From contig NZ_JALEGS010000049.1 of NCBI RefSeq assembly GCF_022763345.1, positions 186,001 to 250,000 on the forward strand: a DNA stretch of 64,000 nt, in the 5' to 3' direction. Each line of letters begins with the position of its first letter. Position 1 is the first letter of the stretch. This document shows, in pieces, positions 24,961 to 34,142 of the stretch. A model generated the notes under the pieces. The model was not told the DNA's origin, ran no database searches, and worked only from the letters and a program-made list of their open reading frames with translations. The DNA comes from Phaeodactylibacter sp. (GTDB lineage: Bacteria > Bacteroidota > Bacteroidia > Chitinophagales > Saprospiraceae). The position numbers were made by a program, and so were the translations under genes.

Positions 24961-27813
24961 ATGTCCAAAAAAGCGACTACGCCAACGCTTGACAAGCCTA
25001 GTGAACAGAACCTCAAAGAGGCGATCCGGATCAAGGGCGCCCGGGCGAACAATCTCAAAAATGTCAGCCTCGATATCCCTAAGAATCAACTGGTGGTCGT
25101 GACCGGCGTGTCCGGTTCCGGTAAGTCTTCCATCACCATGGATACCCTCTACGCGGAGGGGCAGCGCCGCTACGTGGAAAGCCTGTCGAGCTACGCCCGG
25201 CAGTTCCTGATGCGGATGAAAAAGCCCGATGTGGACTACATCAAAGGCATTTGCCCGGCCATCGCGATTGAGCAGAAGGTCAGCACGAGCAATGCCCGCT
25301 CCACGGTAGGCACGCTTACCGAGATTTACGATTACCTGCGCATCCTTTACGCACGGGTGGGGCGCACTTATTCCCCCGTCTCCGGTGCTTTAGTCCGCAA
25401 GCACGAAGTCAGCGATGTGGTGGACTACATCAATAGCTTTGAGGAGGGCACCAAGGTGCAGTTGTTTATCCCGCTGCCTTATAAATACAAAGACCGTCTG
25501 GTGAAGCAGGAGGTGGAATTGCTGCTGCAAAAGGGCTATACCCGCCTGCAGGTGGAAGGCGATTTGCAGTACGCGGAAGACCTGCTGGAATCCGGCGCGG
25601 CCTACCTGGACAAAAAGCTGGGCGATATCAAAGACAAAGGCATCCGCATTCTGATTGACCGCTTTGTGGTTAAGCAAGAGGATGAAGAAAACAACAAGCG
25701 CATCGCGGACTCTGTCCAAACGGCCTTCTACGAATCAGAAGGGGAGTGCATCGTCGATATCATGGGCAGGGAAGAGCAGGACTTTAACAACCGCTTCGAG
25801 CTCGATGGGGTGTCCTTCCTGGAGCCTACGCCACAGCTATTCAATTTCAATAACCCCTACGGGGCCTGCCCTACCTGCGAGGGCTTCAGCAAAGTCATGG
25901 GCATAGATGAAGGGAAGGTGGTGCCCGATCAGACCAAATCCGTCTACGAGCAAGCCATCGCCTGCTGGCGGGGCGAGAAATACGGGCGCTGGCTGGACCA
26001 GTTACTGGAAACCGCCCACCACTTTGACTTTCCGGTGCATACGCCATATCAGGACCTCACCAAAGCCGAGCGCCGCCTCCTTTGGAAAGGCAATCAGTAC
26101 TTCGATGGCATCAACGACTTCTTTGCCGAGCTTGAGCAAAAGATGTACAAGATTCAGAACCGCGTCATGATGGCCCGCTACCGGGGCAGAGCAACCTGCC
26201 CCACCTGTGAGGGCGGCCGACTGCGGGAGGAAGCGACTTACGTGAAAATCCAGGATCGTCCCATTACTGATCTGGTAGAGATGCCGGTGGATGAACTTCT
26301 GGACCACCTGCGTAGTCTGGAACTCAGTGAGCACGACCGTAAAATTGCCAAGCGGTTGCTGCTGGAAATCAATAACCGCCTGCAGTTTATGAGCGATGTG
26401 GGGCTAAGCTATCTGACTTTGGGGCGGCTTTCTGCTACCTTGAGCGGAGGTGAGACTCAGCGTATTAACCTCACCCGTACCCTGGGTAGTAATCTCACGA
26501 GCTCCATGTACATTCTGGACGAGCCCAGTGTAGGGCTGCACCCCCGGGATAGCGGCCGTCTTGTGCGGGTGCTGCGCTCTTTGCGCGATCTTGGCAATAC
26601 AGTCATCGTAGTGGAGCACGAAGAAGACATCATCGAAAGCGCCGACTACCTCATTGATATTGGCCCGGCAGCAGGTATCCACGGTGGGGAAGTGGTCTTT
26701 GCCGGCCCCTACGAAGGCATTTACTCCGAAGCGACGGAAAGCCTGACGACCAAGTACATGAGCGGCCGCATGAGTATACCGGTGCCTGCACATCGCCGCA
26801 AGTCTGCTAATTACATCGAGGTACAGGGCGCCCGGCAGCACAACCTGAAGAACATCACAGCCCGATTTCCACTCAATACCCTAACGGTGGTTACAGGCGT
26901 TTCCGGCTCCGGCAAGACCACGCTGGTGAAGCAGATTCTGTACCCTGCACTGAAGAAGCACTTGGGCGAAAGTTACTCCCAAGCCCCCGGGCAGTTCGAT
27001 CAGCTGGCGGGCAGTGTGGATACCATCACGCAGGTGGAAATGGTGAGCCAAAGCCCGATTGGGAAATCCTCCCGCTCCAATCCGGTCACCTACGTGAAGG
27101 CCTACGATGGGATCAGAAAACTGATGGCAGATCAGCAATTGTCTAAAATCCGTGGCTTCAAGCCCAAGCATTTTTCCTTCAATGTGGATGCCGGGCGCTG
27201 CGATACCTGCAAAGGGGAGGGCGAACAGGTGGTGGAAATGCAGTTCCTGGCCGATGTACGCCTGGAGTGCGAAGCCTGTGGCGGCAAGCGGTTCAAGCAG
27301 GAAGTGTTGGATGTGCAGTACAAAGGCAAAAGCATTTACGACATTTTGGAGCTGAGCGTGGAGGAAGCGTTGGAATTTTTCGAAGAGGAAAAAGACGTGG
27401 TCAGCAAACTGCAGCCGCTCTATGATGTGGGGCTGGGGTATGTCCACCTGGGGCAGTCCTCAAGCACCCTTTCCGGGGGAGAAGCGCAGCGGGTCAAGCT
27501 GGCGTCCTTCCTGACGCGGGAGCGGGCTAACGAGCACATCCTGTTCATTTTTGACGAGCCTACCACCGGCCTGCACTTTCATGATATCCGCAAGCTGTTG
27601 GATGCCATGAACGCGCTCGTGGAGAACGGGCATACCGTCATGGTCGTAGAGCATAATATGGAGGTGATCAAAAATGCCGACTGGGTTGTGGACCTGGGCC
27701 CCGGAGGCGGCAAAGAGGGGGGCGGTCTGGTCTTCCAGGGCACGCCTGAGGAGTTGGCAAAAGTGGAGGCATCGTATACGGGGCAATTCCTGAAGCCTAA
27801 GTTAGAAATGTAA
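24961..27813 (+). CDS. uvrA: Excinuclease ABC subunit A
   Basis: Damage-recognition ATPase of nucleotide excision repair, 950 residues. It carries two ABC modules: Walker A GVSGSGKSS at about 49-57 and GVSGSGKTT near 645; signatures TLSGGETQRINL and TLSGGEAQRVKL; Walker B YILDEPSVGLHPRD and FIFDEPTTGLHFHD. Zinc-binding Cys clusters are at CPTCEGFS, CPTCEGGR and CDTCKGEG with CEACGGKRF. The ATG at 24961 is chosen over an upstream TTG that would run through the terminator. uvrC is also present in this window. Confidence 0.97.
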   Translation: MSKKATTPTLDKPSEQNLKEAIRIKGARANNLKNVSLDIPKNQLVVVTGVSGSGKSSITMDTLYAEGQRRYVESLSSYARQFLMRMKKPDVDYIKGICPAIAIEQKVSTSNARSTVGTLTEIYDYLRILYARVGRTYSPVSGALVRKHEVSDVVDYINSFEEGTKVQLFIPLPYKYKDRLVKQEVELLLQKGYTRLQVEGDLQYAEDLLESGAAYLDKKLGDIKDKGIRILIDRFVVKQEDEENNKRIADSVQTAFYESEGECIVDIMGREEQDFNNRFELDGVSFLEPTPQLFNFNNPYGACPTCEGFSKVMGIDEGKVVPDQTKSVYEQAIACWRGEKYGRWLDQLLETAHHFDFPVHTPYQDLTKAERRLLWKGNQYFDGINDFFAELEQKMYKIQNRVMMARYRGRATCPTCEGGRLREEATYVKIQDRPITDLVEMPVDELLDHLRSLELSEHDRKIAKRLLLEINNRLQFMSDVGLSYLTLGRLSATLSGGETQRINLTRTLGSNLTSSMYILDEPSVGLHPRDSGRLVRVLRSLRDLGNTVIVVEHEEDIIESADYLIDIGPAAGIHGGEVVFAGPYEGIYSEATESLTTKYMSGRMSIPVPAHRRKSANYIEVQGARQHNLKNITARFPLNTLTVVTGVSGSGKTTLVKQILYPALKKHLGESYSQAPGQFDQLAGSVDTITQVEMVSQSPIGKSSRSNPVTYVKAYDGIRKLMADQQLSKIRGFKPKHFSFNVDAGRCDTCKGEGEQVVEMQFLADVRLECEACGGKRFKQEVLDVQYKGKSIYDILELSVEEALEFFEEEKDVVSKLQPLYDVGLGYVHLGQSSSTLSGGEAQRVKLASFLTRERANEHILFIFDEPTTGLHFHDIRKLLDAMNALVENGHTVMVVEHNMEVIKNADWVVDLGPGGGKEGGGLVFQGTPEELAKVEASYTGQFLKPKLEM

Positions 27814-27851
27814 AATTTGCTACCTTCACCATCTGAAAAAAACCAACAAAC

Positions 27852-28598
27852 ATGGGACTATTAGATGGAAAAGTAGCGCTGGTGACCGGGGGCTCCCGCG
27901 GCATTGGTGCTGCTATTGTTCGCCGGTTTGCGGAGCAGGGCGCTAATGTGGCATTTACCTACCGTTCCTCTGCGGAACAAGCCAACGCACTGGCTGCCGA
28001 GCTGGAACAACTGGGCGTAACGGCCAAAGCTTACCAATCAGACGCATCCGATTATGAGGCCGCCGAAAACCTGGCTAAGGAAGTGCTGGAAGCGTTCGGG
28101 CAAGTGGATATCCTGGTCAACAACGCCGGCATTACCAAAGACACCCTGATGCTCCGCATGACGGAAGCCCACTGGGACGACGTGATCCAAACCAATCTGA
28201 AGTCGATCTTCAACCTCACCAAGCACCTCATCCGCCCAATGATGAAAAAACGCGGTGGCTCCATCATCAATTTGAGCTCTATCGTAGGCATGACGGGCAA
28301 CGCCGGGCAAGCCAACTACGCCGCCTCTAAGGCTGGTATTATTGGCTTCACGAAGTCTATCGCCAAGGAGATGGGCTCGCGCAACATCCGCTGTAACGCG
28401 ATCGCGCCTGGCTTTATCGAAACGGACATGACAGAGAGCCTCGACGACAAGGTCAAAGAGAGCTATCTTCAGAACATCCCCATGAACCGCCTCGGTAAAG
28501 CGGAGGAAGTCGCAGACGTTTGCGTATTCCTGGGTTCTGATTTGTCCACCTACCTGTCCGGGCAAGTCATCAGTGTCTGTGGCGCACTGAATACATAG
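27852..28598 (+). CDS. fabG: 3-oxoacyl-ACP reductase
   Basis: NADPH-dependent reduction of 3-oxoacyl-ACP in fatty acid elongation. The 248-residue short-chain dehydrogenase has TGGSRGIGAAIVRRF (cofactor loop), DILVNNAGITKDTLMLRM, INLSSIVGMTGNAGQANYAASKAGIIGFTKS (catalytic Ser, Tyr-x3-Lys) and PMNRLGKAEEVADVCVFLGSD. The GITKDTLMLRM block and AINPG-like AIAPGFIETDMT favour FabG. The usual C-terminal GG is replaced by GALNT after SVC. It sits 38 bases after uvrA and ends in a strong terminator. Confidence 0.93.
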   Translation: MGLLDGKVALVTGGSRGIGAAIVRRFAEQGANVAFTYRSSAEQANALAAELEQLGVTAKAYQSDASDYEAAENLAKEVLEAFGQVDILVNNAGITKDTLMLRMTEAHWDDVIQTNLKSIFNLTKHLIRPMMKKRGGSIINLSSIVGMTGNAGQANYAASKAGIIGFTKSIAKEMGSRNIRCNAIAPGFIETDMTESLDDKVKESYLQNIPMNRLGKAEEVADVCVFLGSDLSTYLSGQVISVCGALNT

Positions 28599-28636
28599 CA
28601 GTACAGGGCTTCCCTGTGCGCAGAAAAGCGAAAAGT

Positions 28637-28664
28637 AGCCGGGGGCTTTACCCCCGGCTTTTTT
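28637..28664 (+). terminator. Rho-independent terminator after fabG
   Basis: AGCCGGGGG (28637-28645) pairs with CCCCCGGCT (28651-28659), five-base loop, followed by six T residues. Confidence 0.93.
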
Positions 28665-28801
28665 CAAGCAAATCGTGACAAACTTTCGTGAATCTTATGG
28701 TGAGTCTCAGACTATGTTGGGAATTCGCTTTGAGAGCCAATGCAGCCCAAAGGGCGAAATCCCTGTATAGTCTCAATCTGTGCATTTAAGCTCCGACCCC
28801 A

Positions 28802-29122
28802 TCATTCTTTATACAAGGCGGCAAGCGCCTGTACAGATTTACGGGTTTGGAATAGCTGTCCGGCATTGATTGTGTAGTGACAGCCAAGGATGTCGTCGTG
28901 GCGGCGGACTGCTCTGGATAAGCAAAGCTTCTCCAGTTGCGTTTCCAGTATTTCAGTGTTATACTGGGTGTGCAGGGCAATGTCCATCAGCTTGCTTTTC
29001 CCGTTTTTCCGGAGGTACTCCAGAATTAGGGAAGAGACAGGACGCTCAAGGGTTTCCAAGACTTCAATAGCTCGGTCAAGTTTGTTTGTGCTTACGGCTT
29101 TGATAGTGTTCCATGTGTGCAT
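28802..29122 (-). CDS. Small winged-helix/HTH-like protein
   Basis: A 106-residue protein whose pattern (RPVSSLILEYLRKNGKSKLMDIALHTQYNTEILETQLEKLCLSRAVRRHDDILGCHYTINAGQLF) resembles an ArsR-type winged-helix DNA-binding domain with a recognition helix and a beta hairpin. An alternative ATG at 29239 would give 145 residues, but the added 39 residues look unlike the family. Target and ligand are unknown. Confidence 0.6.
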   Translation of the reverse strand: MHTWNTIKAVSTNKLDRAIEVLETLERPVSSLILEYLRKNGKSKLMDIALHTQYNTEILETQLEKLCLSRAVRRHDDILGCHYTINAGQLFQTRKSVQALAALYKE

Positions 29123-29764
29123 GGGTGAAAACTTTAGACAGTTCCACAATAAGGTTTCAAATAAGTAGTGTGCATAGCTCCTGTAATCTGAAGGCTCATA
29201 CTGGCTTAAATGAGCATATTTACAGACCCGCCTTTCCAAAAGGTTGCCCTATGAAAAGAATGGAGTAAATTCAGATTAACGCTACAACGCATGGCTGTAG
29301 CCTGGTACAGTGTGTAAATGAAGTTGGTGTTGTGGTTGGTGTGTAGTAGCCGTTTGCTTAGTGTGGGATGGGGGGATAAGACTGTTCAGTAGGTTTGTTT
29401 TAACAAATCTAAAAGTAAGATTTTAAATATCCTAAGTTTTTGAATTAAAAATTTTCTACATACGAGTATTTGTCTCTGGATATTCAACTGCTTTAAGGGG
29501 GTATTTCACCGCTTTTGCGCATACAAAGGCATCCACAAATGCTGTGTTTTTAAAATGTCAGGGAATGTGTTAGCGTGCTTATTTGTTGAAGGGTAGAGGG
29601 TGGACAGCGTGGGAGGAAGCAGTCTGTCCGTTTGTGTTGACAATTGATACGGTAAGGAACAGGGCTTTGTTACACCTCATTGGTAAAAAGTGACCAGTTT
29701 TTTTTCTGACGTCTGTATTTTTGAGCAGTGAAAAGTTATTTAACCACTCAAAACACAACGACTG
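29123..29764. other. Gene-free AT-rich intergenic region
   Basis: No gene, RNA or repeat is supported. The left end could be coding if the HTH gene uses its upstream ATG at 29239. A TAnnTTTG element near the right end is listed separately. Confidence 0.55.
29716..29723 (+). promoter_or_regulatory. Possible -7 element for the papain-like protease gene
   Basis: TATTTTTG matches TAnnTTTG, 41 bases before the ATG; a run of T about 15-20 bases upstream could replace the usual TTG. Confidence 0.4.
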
Positions 29765-31312
29765 ATGCCTATTCGAATGGAAAAAGATGACCCGCAGCCA
29801 TCGCGGGGCAATAACGGTAATGGAGGTGGAAAAGGAAACTTCCTGATTCGGTTGCTTCCACTCATCATCATGTTTTTGGTGCGCCGCCCCAAGCTGATCA
29901 TTCCCGCCCTGCTAGTGGGTGCAGTATGGTACTTTTTCTTCGGTGGCAGCGAAATGCTCAGCGGAGGGTACGCGGCACCGGACTCCGATCAGGCCGCTGC
30001 CTTTTCTATCGGGGCAACGCTCGATCCCAATGAGTATGATAAAGCTCAGGTATTCGAGCCCGTTAGCTATGGCTTCGGTGCGCAGTCCGGGCTGCCTTCC
30101 AAAGCATCATTGGAGCAATATGCCCCTACCCGCCGGCATCAGGGCAAACAGGGGTCCTGTGTGGGATGGGCAAGTGCCTACGCGGCACGTAGTATTCTGG
30201 AGGCTCAAACCACCGGACAACCCGCAGACCGGGTGGCATTTAGCCCGGCTTATCTGTACAATCAAATTGCCCTATCCGGCTGTCAGGGGGCCTACATGAA
30301 TGCTGCCATGAAAGCTATGATGCAGTACGGTGGGCTGCCTTTCAGTGAATTCAATTACGATGAACGGACTTGCACCAAAGAACCGTCCAGCCAGCAAAAG
30401 CAAGCCGGACAGCGCTATCGAATCCGTGGCTACGACCGCCTGTCGGTGGGCGCTTCCAACTATAAAACGGACCTCAACGGCATCAAGCAACACATTGCCC
30501 AGGGCTATCCGGTAGTTATCGGTATGATGGTCGGCGGCACCTTCATGCAGAATATGATGGGGCAGCCGCTTTGGAAACCTTCCCAGCGCGACTATGGCAT
30601 GCGGGGCTACGGCGGGCATGCGATGTGCGTTATCGGCTACGATGACAACTACGAGGGGGGCGCTTTCCAGATTATGAATTCCTGGGGCTCGCAGTGGGGC
30701 GATGATGGTATAGCCTGGGTGCGTTACCGCGACTTTGACCATTTTAACAAGGAAGCCTACGCCATCTACCCTCAACCCTCCGCTGCGGATTCAAAGCGCA
30801 TGGCAGTGGAGTTTGGCCTTTACGATACAGAAGCAAAGCAAACCCTGAAGCTGGAGCGCAGGGATGACATGACTTTCCGTGCCCAGCCCATTCAGAAAGG
30901 GGACAAGTTTAAAGTGCTGATTGCCAATTCGGTGGAATGTTACACCTACGTCTTTGGGCAGGAAACGGACGGCTCCAGCTATGTGCTCTTCCCATACACG
31001 CCTAAGCACTCGGCTTACTGTGGCGTGACGGGAACGCGCCTTTTCCCACGGGATTATTCCATGGTGGCAGATAAGATTGGCAGTCAGGACCAAATCGCCA
31101 TCGTTGTAAGTAAAAAAGAACTCAACTTTGAGGATTTCAATCAGCGCATCAACCGCAGTAGTGGCACGACCTATGCCGCTAAGCTCCGGGATGCACTGGG
31201 CAATGAGCGCTCCCGTCAGGTGGAATTCAAATCAAGTGCAAATGTCGCTTTCGAGGCCAATACCGAAAGTGCCAGCGCGGTGGGCATGGTCATCGAAATT
31301 CCGAAACAATAA
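29765..31312 (+). CDS. Membrane-anchored papain-like (C1) cysteine protease
   Basis: A 515-residue protein with a Gly/Asn-rich start, a membrane segment at about 43-60 (LIIPALLVGAVWYFFFG), then a C1 peptidase domain. The catalytic triad is Cys132 (HQGKQGSCVGWASAYAARS), His285 (GYGGHAMCVIGYDD) and Asn305 (FQIMNSWGSQWGDDG). No classical inhibitory propeptide motif is apparent; 60-120 is short. The C-terminal part (about 340-515) looks beta-rich with KLERRDDMTFRAQPIQKGDKFKVLIANSVECYTYVFGQETDGSSYVLFPY, resembling DUF4384. Substrate unknown; it would act outside the inner membrane if type II topology holds. Confidence 0.88.
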   Translation: MPIRMEKDDPQPSRGNNGNGGGKGNFLIRLLPLIIMFLVRRPKLIIPALLVGAVWYFFFGGSEMLSGGYAAPDSDQAAAFSIGATLDPNEYDKAQVFEPVSYGFGAQSGLPSKASLEQYAPTRRHQGKQGSCVGWASAYAARSILEAQTTGQPADRVAFSPAYLYNQIALSGCQGAYMNAAMKAMMQYGGLPFSEFNYDERTCTKEPSSQQKQAGQRYRIRGYDRLSVGASNYKTDLNGIKQHIAQGYPVVIGMMVGGTFMQNMMGQPLWKPSQRDYGMRGYGGHAMCVIGYDDNYEGGAFQIMNSWGSQWGDDGIAWVRYRDFDHFNKEAYAIYPQPSAADSKRMAVEFGLYDTEAKQTLKLERRDDMTFRAQPIQKGDKFKVLIANSVECYTYVFGQETDGSSYVLFPYTPKHSAYCGVTGTRLFPRDYSMVADKIGSQDQIAIVVSKKELNFEDFNQRINRSSGTTYAAKLRDALGNERSRQVEFKSSANVAFEANTESASAVGMVIEIPKQ

Positions 31313-31345
31313 AAAAGCACCGTGCCTGGGAATAGGCAACGGTGC
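31311..31345 (-). terminator. Rho-independent terminator of the barrel protein gene
   Basis: On the minus strand GCACCGTTGCCT (31345-31334) pairs with AGGCACGGTGC (31327-31317) with one bulged base, followed by six T residues (31316-31311). The T run is on the minus strand, so it serves the leftward gene that ends at 31421. Confidence 0.8.
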
Positions 31346-31420
31346 AGGTGTCAAACATTTGGGAAATTTGGGGGTGGGTAGCTTGGACAGCTACCCACGC
31401 TCAGTTGTTCATAGCATAGC

Positions 31421-32017
31421 TTAAAACTTAATGCCCACACTTAAACTCAGGACATTATTGCCTCCTTCTGCATTAGCGAAGAAGTCATCAAGGCCTATTT
31501 CGTAGTTCAGGTCAGCCGTGAGGAATAGGAAATTGACGCCTACGCCCACGTTAGCGCCCCAGGTGAAGCTGTTGAGGTCTTCCTTGTTGAAATCGATGCC
31601 GTTTTTCTCATCCACACCTAGTATATAGGTTGGGGTGACACCGCCTCGTGCCTGAATGCCAATCAGCCCGTTGTCGCCGGTCAGGCGCAGCCCTATGTTC
31701 AGCGGAGCTTTCAGTGCCTGAATGGTGGTCTCATCGGAAAAAGCGATATCATCGGGATGCTCTACGCCTTCCACAAGGCGGGCAGTGAAGTTGTAGTAGT
31801 GCAGTCCCGGTTGCAGGTAGAGGGCTTTGTCGCCCATGCGCAGGTCAACGCCCGCGTTCCAGCCCACACGCGCCTCAGCAGTGATGTCCTGCAGCTTGGC
31901 TTCCACGCCGGAGAAGTTGACGCCGACTTTTGGGTTGATTTGGGTCTGGGCCGTAGCGGCAACGCTGGTGATCAGTGCAGCAACCGCGATGAATAGGATT
32001 TTGGCAGATGATTTCAT
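31421..32017 (-). CDS. Outer-membrane beta-barrel (porin-like) protein
   Basis: A 198-residue exported protein: signal peptide MKSSAKILFIAVAALITSVAATAQ, then eight or so amphipathic strands (PKVGVNFSG, WNAGVDLRMG, LYLQPGLHYYNF, PLNIGLRL, LIGIQARGG, WGANVGVGVNF, LTADLNYEIGL, VLSLSVGIKF) ending in Phe, as in the OMP_b-brl_2 type of Bacteroidota. Role unknown. Confidence 0.88.
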   Translation of the reverse strand: MKSSAKILFIAVAALITSVAATAQTQINPKVGVNFSGVEAKLQDITAEARVGWNAGVDLRMGDKALYLQPGLHYYNFTARLVEGVEHPDDIAFSDETTIQALKAPLNIGLRLTGDNGLIGIQARGGVTPTYILGVDEKNGIDFNKEDLNSFTWGANVGVGVNFLFLTADLNYEIGLDDFFANAEGGNNVLSLSVGIKF

Positions 32018-32217
32018 GGCTTATCTCTTGTTGTTGTGAGGGAATAACGCCCCCTGTTTTGCGATTCGTACCTGCTATGCGTTAAAGTGGCGTTAACCAG
32101 CGCTTGTTTTTCCTAAGGAAATTCACTTTTACGCCAAAAACATCAGTCAGCGTAGAACCTACCCATGCTCAAATTGATTATTTTGGTGACTTCACTGCGG
32201 GAAATTACAAGCATTGC

Positions 32218-34032
32218 ATGACCACAACAGACTTCAAGGCCATTTCTGATACCATCCCCCGGCAGCCCGGGGTGTACCGGTTTATCGATGAGGAGGATAC
32301 CATATTGTATGTGGGCAAGGCTAAGAACCTGCGCAACCGGGTCTCTTCTTACTTCGGGCAGCGCAAGGACCGCGCCCACCGCACCCGCGTGATGGTGAAA
32401 AATGCCCGCCGCATTGAATTCACCGTAGTGGAAACCGAAGCGGATGCCCTTCTGCTGGAGAACACCCTCATCAAAAAGCATCAGCCCCGGTACAATGTGA
32501 TGCTGCGGGACGACAAGAGCTACTCTTACATCTGCATTAAAAAAGAGCGGTTCCCCCGGGTGTTCATTACCCGGAGAGTGGTCCGGGATGGTTCCACCTA
32601 CTTCGGCCCTTACACCAGCAAGGGGCGGCTGAAGATCATCCTCGAACTCATCAAGCGGCTGTTTCCCCTGCGGACCTGTAGTTACAATTTATCCGCTGAG
32701 AATATCGAAGCGGGCAAGTTCAAGGTTTGCCTGGAGTACCACATCAAAAACTGCATGGGCCCCTGCGAAGCCCTGGAGAGCGAGGAAGCCTACAATGAAA
32801 AGATCGATCAGGTCCGGAATATCCTGAAGGGCAACTTCGGGGCGGTAAAGCAACACTTCAAAGGTGTGATGGAGCAGCATGCCGAAAACCTGGAGTTCGA
32901 GAAAGCCCAGCGTATCAAGGAAAAACTGACAGCTTTCGAAGACTATCAGGCGAAGTCTACAGTGGTAAGCACCACCATCCGGGATGTGGATGTCTTCTCC
33001 GTGGCTTCCGAAGAGAAAGAGGCCTTTGTCAATTACATCAAGGTGGTGAATGGCGCCATCATCCACACGCACACCCAGGAACTGGTCAAAAACCTGGACG
33101 ACGACGATGAGGCGGGCCTGTTGCAATATGCCATCCCGGTCATCCGGGAGCGGTTCAATAGTATTGCCACGGAGATTATCCTGCCACAGGATATCCCGCT
33201 GGAGGATGAAACCCTGCAGGTCACCGTGCCCAAGATTGGTGATAAGCGGCGGCTGCTCGACCTGTCCGAGAAGAACCTGAAGTACTACATGCTGCAGCGG
33301 CAAAAACAAAAGGCTTCAGCCAAACGCAAGCAAACATCCGCGGAGCGAATCCTGCGCACGATGCAGTCCGATTTGGGTATGGACGCCCTGCCCCTGCACA
33401 TTGAATGTTTCGACAACTCTAATATGCAGGGCAGCTATCCGGTTTCTTCCTGCGTGGTATTCAAAAATGCCAAGCCCAGCAAAAAAGACTACCGGCACTA
33501 TAACATCAAGACGGTGGTTGGCCCGGATGACTTTGCGTCTATGCGTGAAGTCGTGCACCGCCGCTACCGCCGGCTGCTGGAAGAGGGGGAGTCGTTACCG
33601 CAGCTCATCATCATTGACGGAGGCAAGGGGCAACTCTCTGCTGCCGTGGAAAGCCTGAAGACACTTGGTATTCTCGAAAAAGTAACCATCGTCGGTATTG
33701 CCAAGCGGCTGGAGGAAATCTACTTTCCGGGAGATTCCGTACCCCTGTACATCAACAAAAAGTCAGAGTCTTTAAAAATCATACAGCAGGCACGGGACGA
33801 AGCCCACCGGTTTGCCATTACGTTCCACCGCAATAAGCGTTCTCAAAACTTCACGGGTTCTGAGCTCACTAAAATCCCCGGTATTGGAGAGAAAACGGCG
33901 CAGAAGTTGCTGGCGCATTTCGGCTCCGTAAAGCGGGTGAAGGAAGCCCGTGCTTCCCAGCTCGCCGAGGTGGCCGGGCTGAATGTAGCCAAGAAAGTTA
34001 AGACCTACTTTGCCGATGCAGGCGCAGAATGA
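32218..34032 (+). CDS. uvrC: Excinuclease ABC subunit C
   Basis: Dual-incision nuclease of nucleotide excision repair, 604 residues. An N-terminal GIY-YIG nuclease (GVYRFIDEEDTILYVGKAKNLRNRVSSYF), a central UVR motif (ENLEFEKAQRIKEKLTAFEDY) for UvrB contact, an RNase H-like C-terminal nuclease (HIECFDNSNMQGSYPVSSCVVF, IIIDGGKGQLSAA) and two HhH motifs (TKIPGIGEKTAQKLLAHFGS) are all in order. The ATG at 32218 gives the family N-terminus; the frame stays open upstream but the extra 38 residues are not family-like. Confidence 0.97.
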   Translation: MTTTDFKAISDTIPRQPGVYRFIDEEDTILYVGKAKNLRNRVSSYFGQRKDRAHRTRVMVKNARRIEFTVVETEADALLLENTLIKKHQPRYNVMLRDDKSYSYICIKKERFPRVFITRRVVRDGSTYFGPYTSKGRLKIILELIKRLFPLRTCSYNLSAENIEAGKFKVCLEYHIKNCMGPCEALESEEAYNEKIDQVRNILKGNFGAVKQHFKGVMEQHAENLEFEKAQRIKEKLTAFEDYQAKSTVVSTTIRDVDVFSVASEEKEAFVNYIKVVNGAIIHTHTQELVKNLDDDDEAGLLQYAIPVIRERFNSIATEIILPQDIPLEDETLQVTVPKIGDKRRLLDLSEKNLKYYMLQRQKQKASAKRKQTSAERILRTMQSDLGMDALPLHIECFDNSNMQGSYPVSSCVVFKNAKPSKKDYRHYNIKTVVGPDDFASMREVVHRRYRRLLEEGESLPQLIIIDGGKGQLSAAVESLKTLGILEKVTIVGIAKRLEEIYFPGDSVPLYINKKSESLKIIQQARDEAHRFAITFHRNKRSQNFTGSELTKIPGIGEKTAQKLLAHFGSVKRVKEARASQLAEVAGLNVAKKVKTYFADAGAE

Positions 34033-34142
34033 TAACTTAGTGATGGAGAAAATTGCATCATTTATCCTGCCTGCCCGTGAGGCCACGGCCGAACAGGCAG
34101 GTCCATTAAACCACTTAGTACCTCCAAACCCAAAAGAATACC

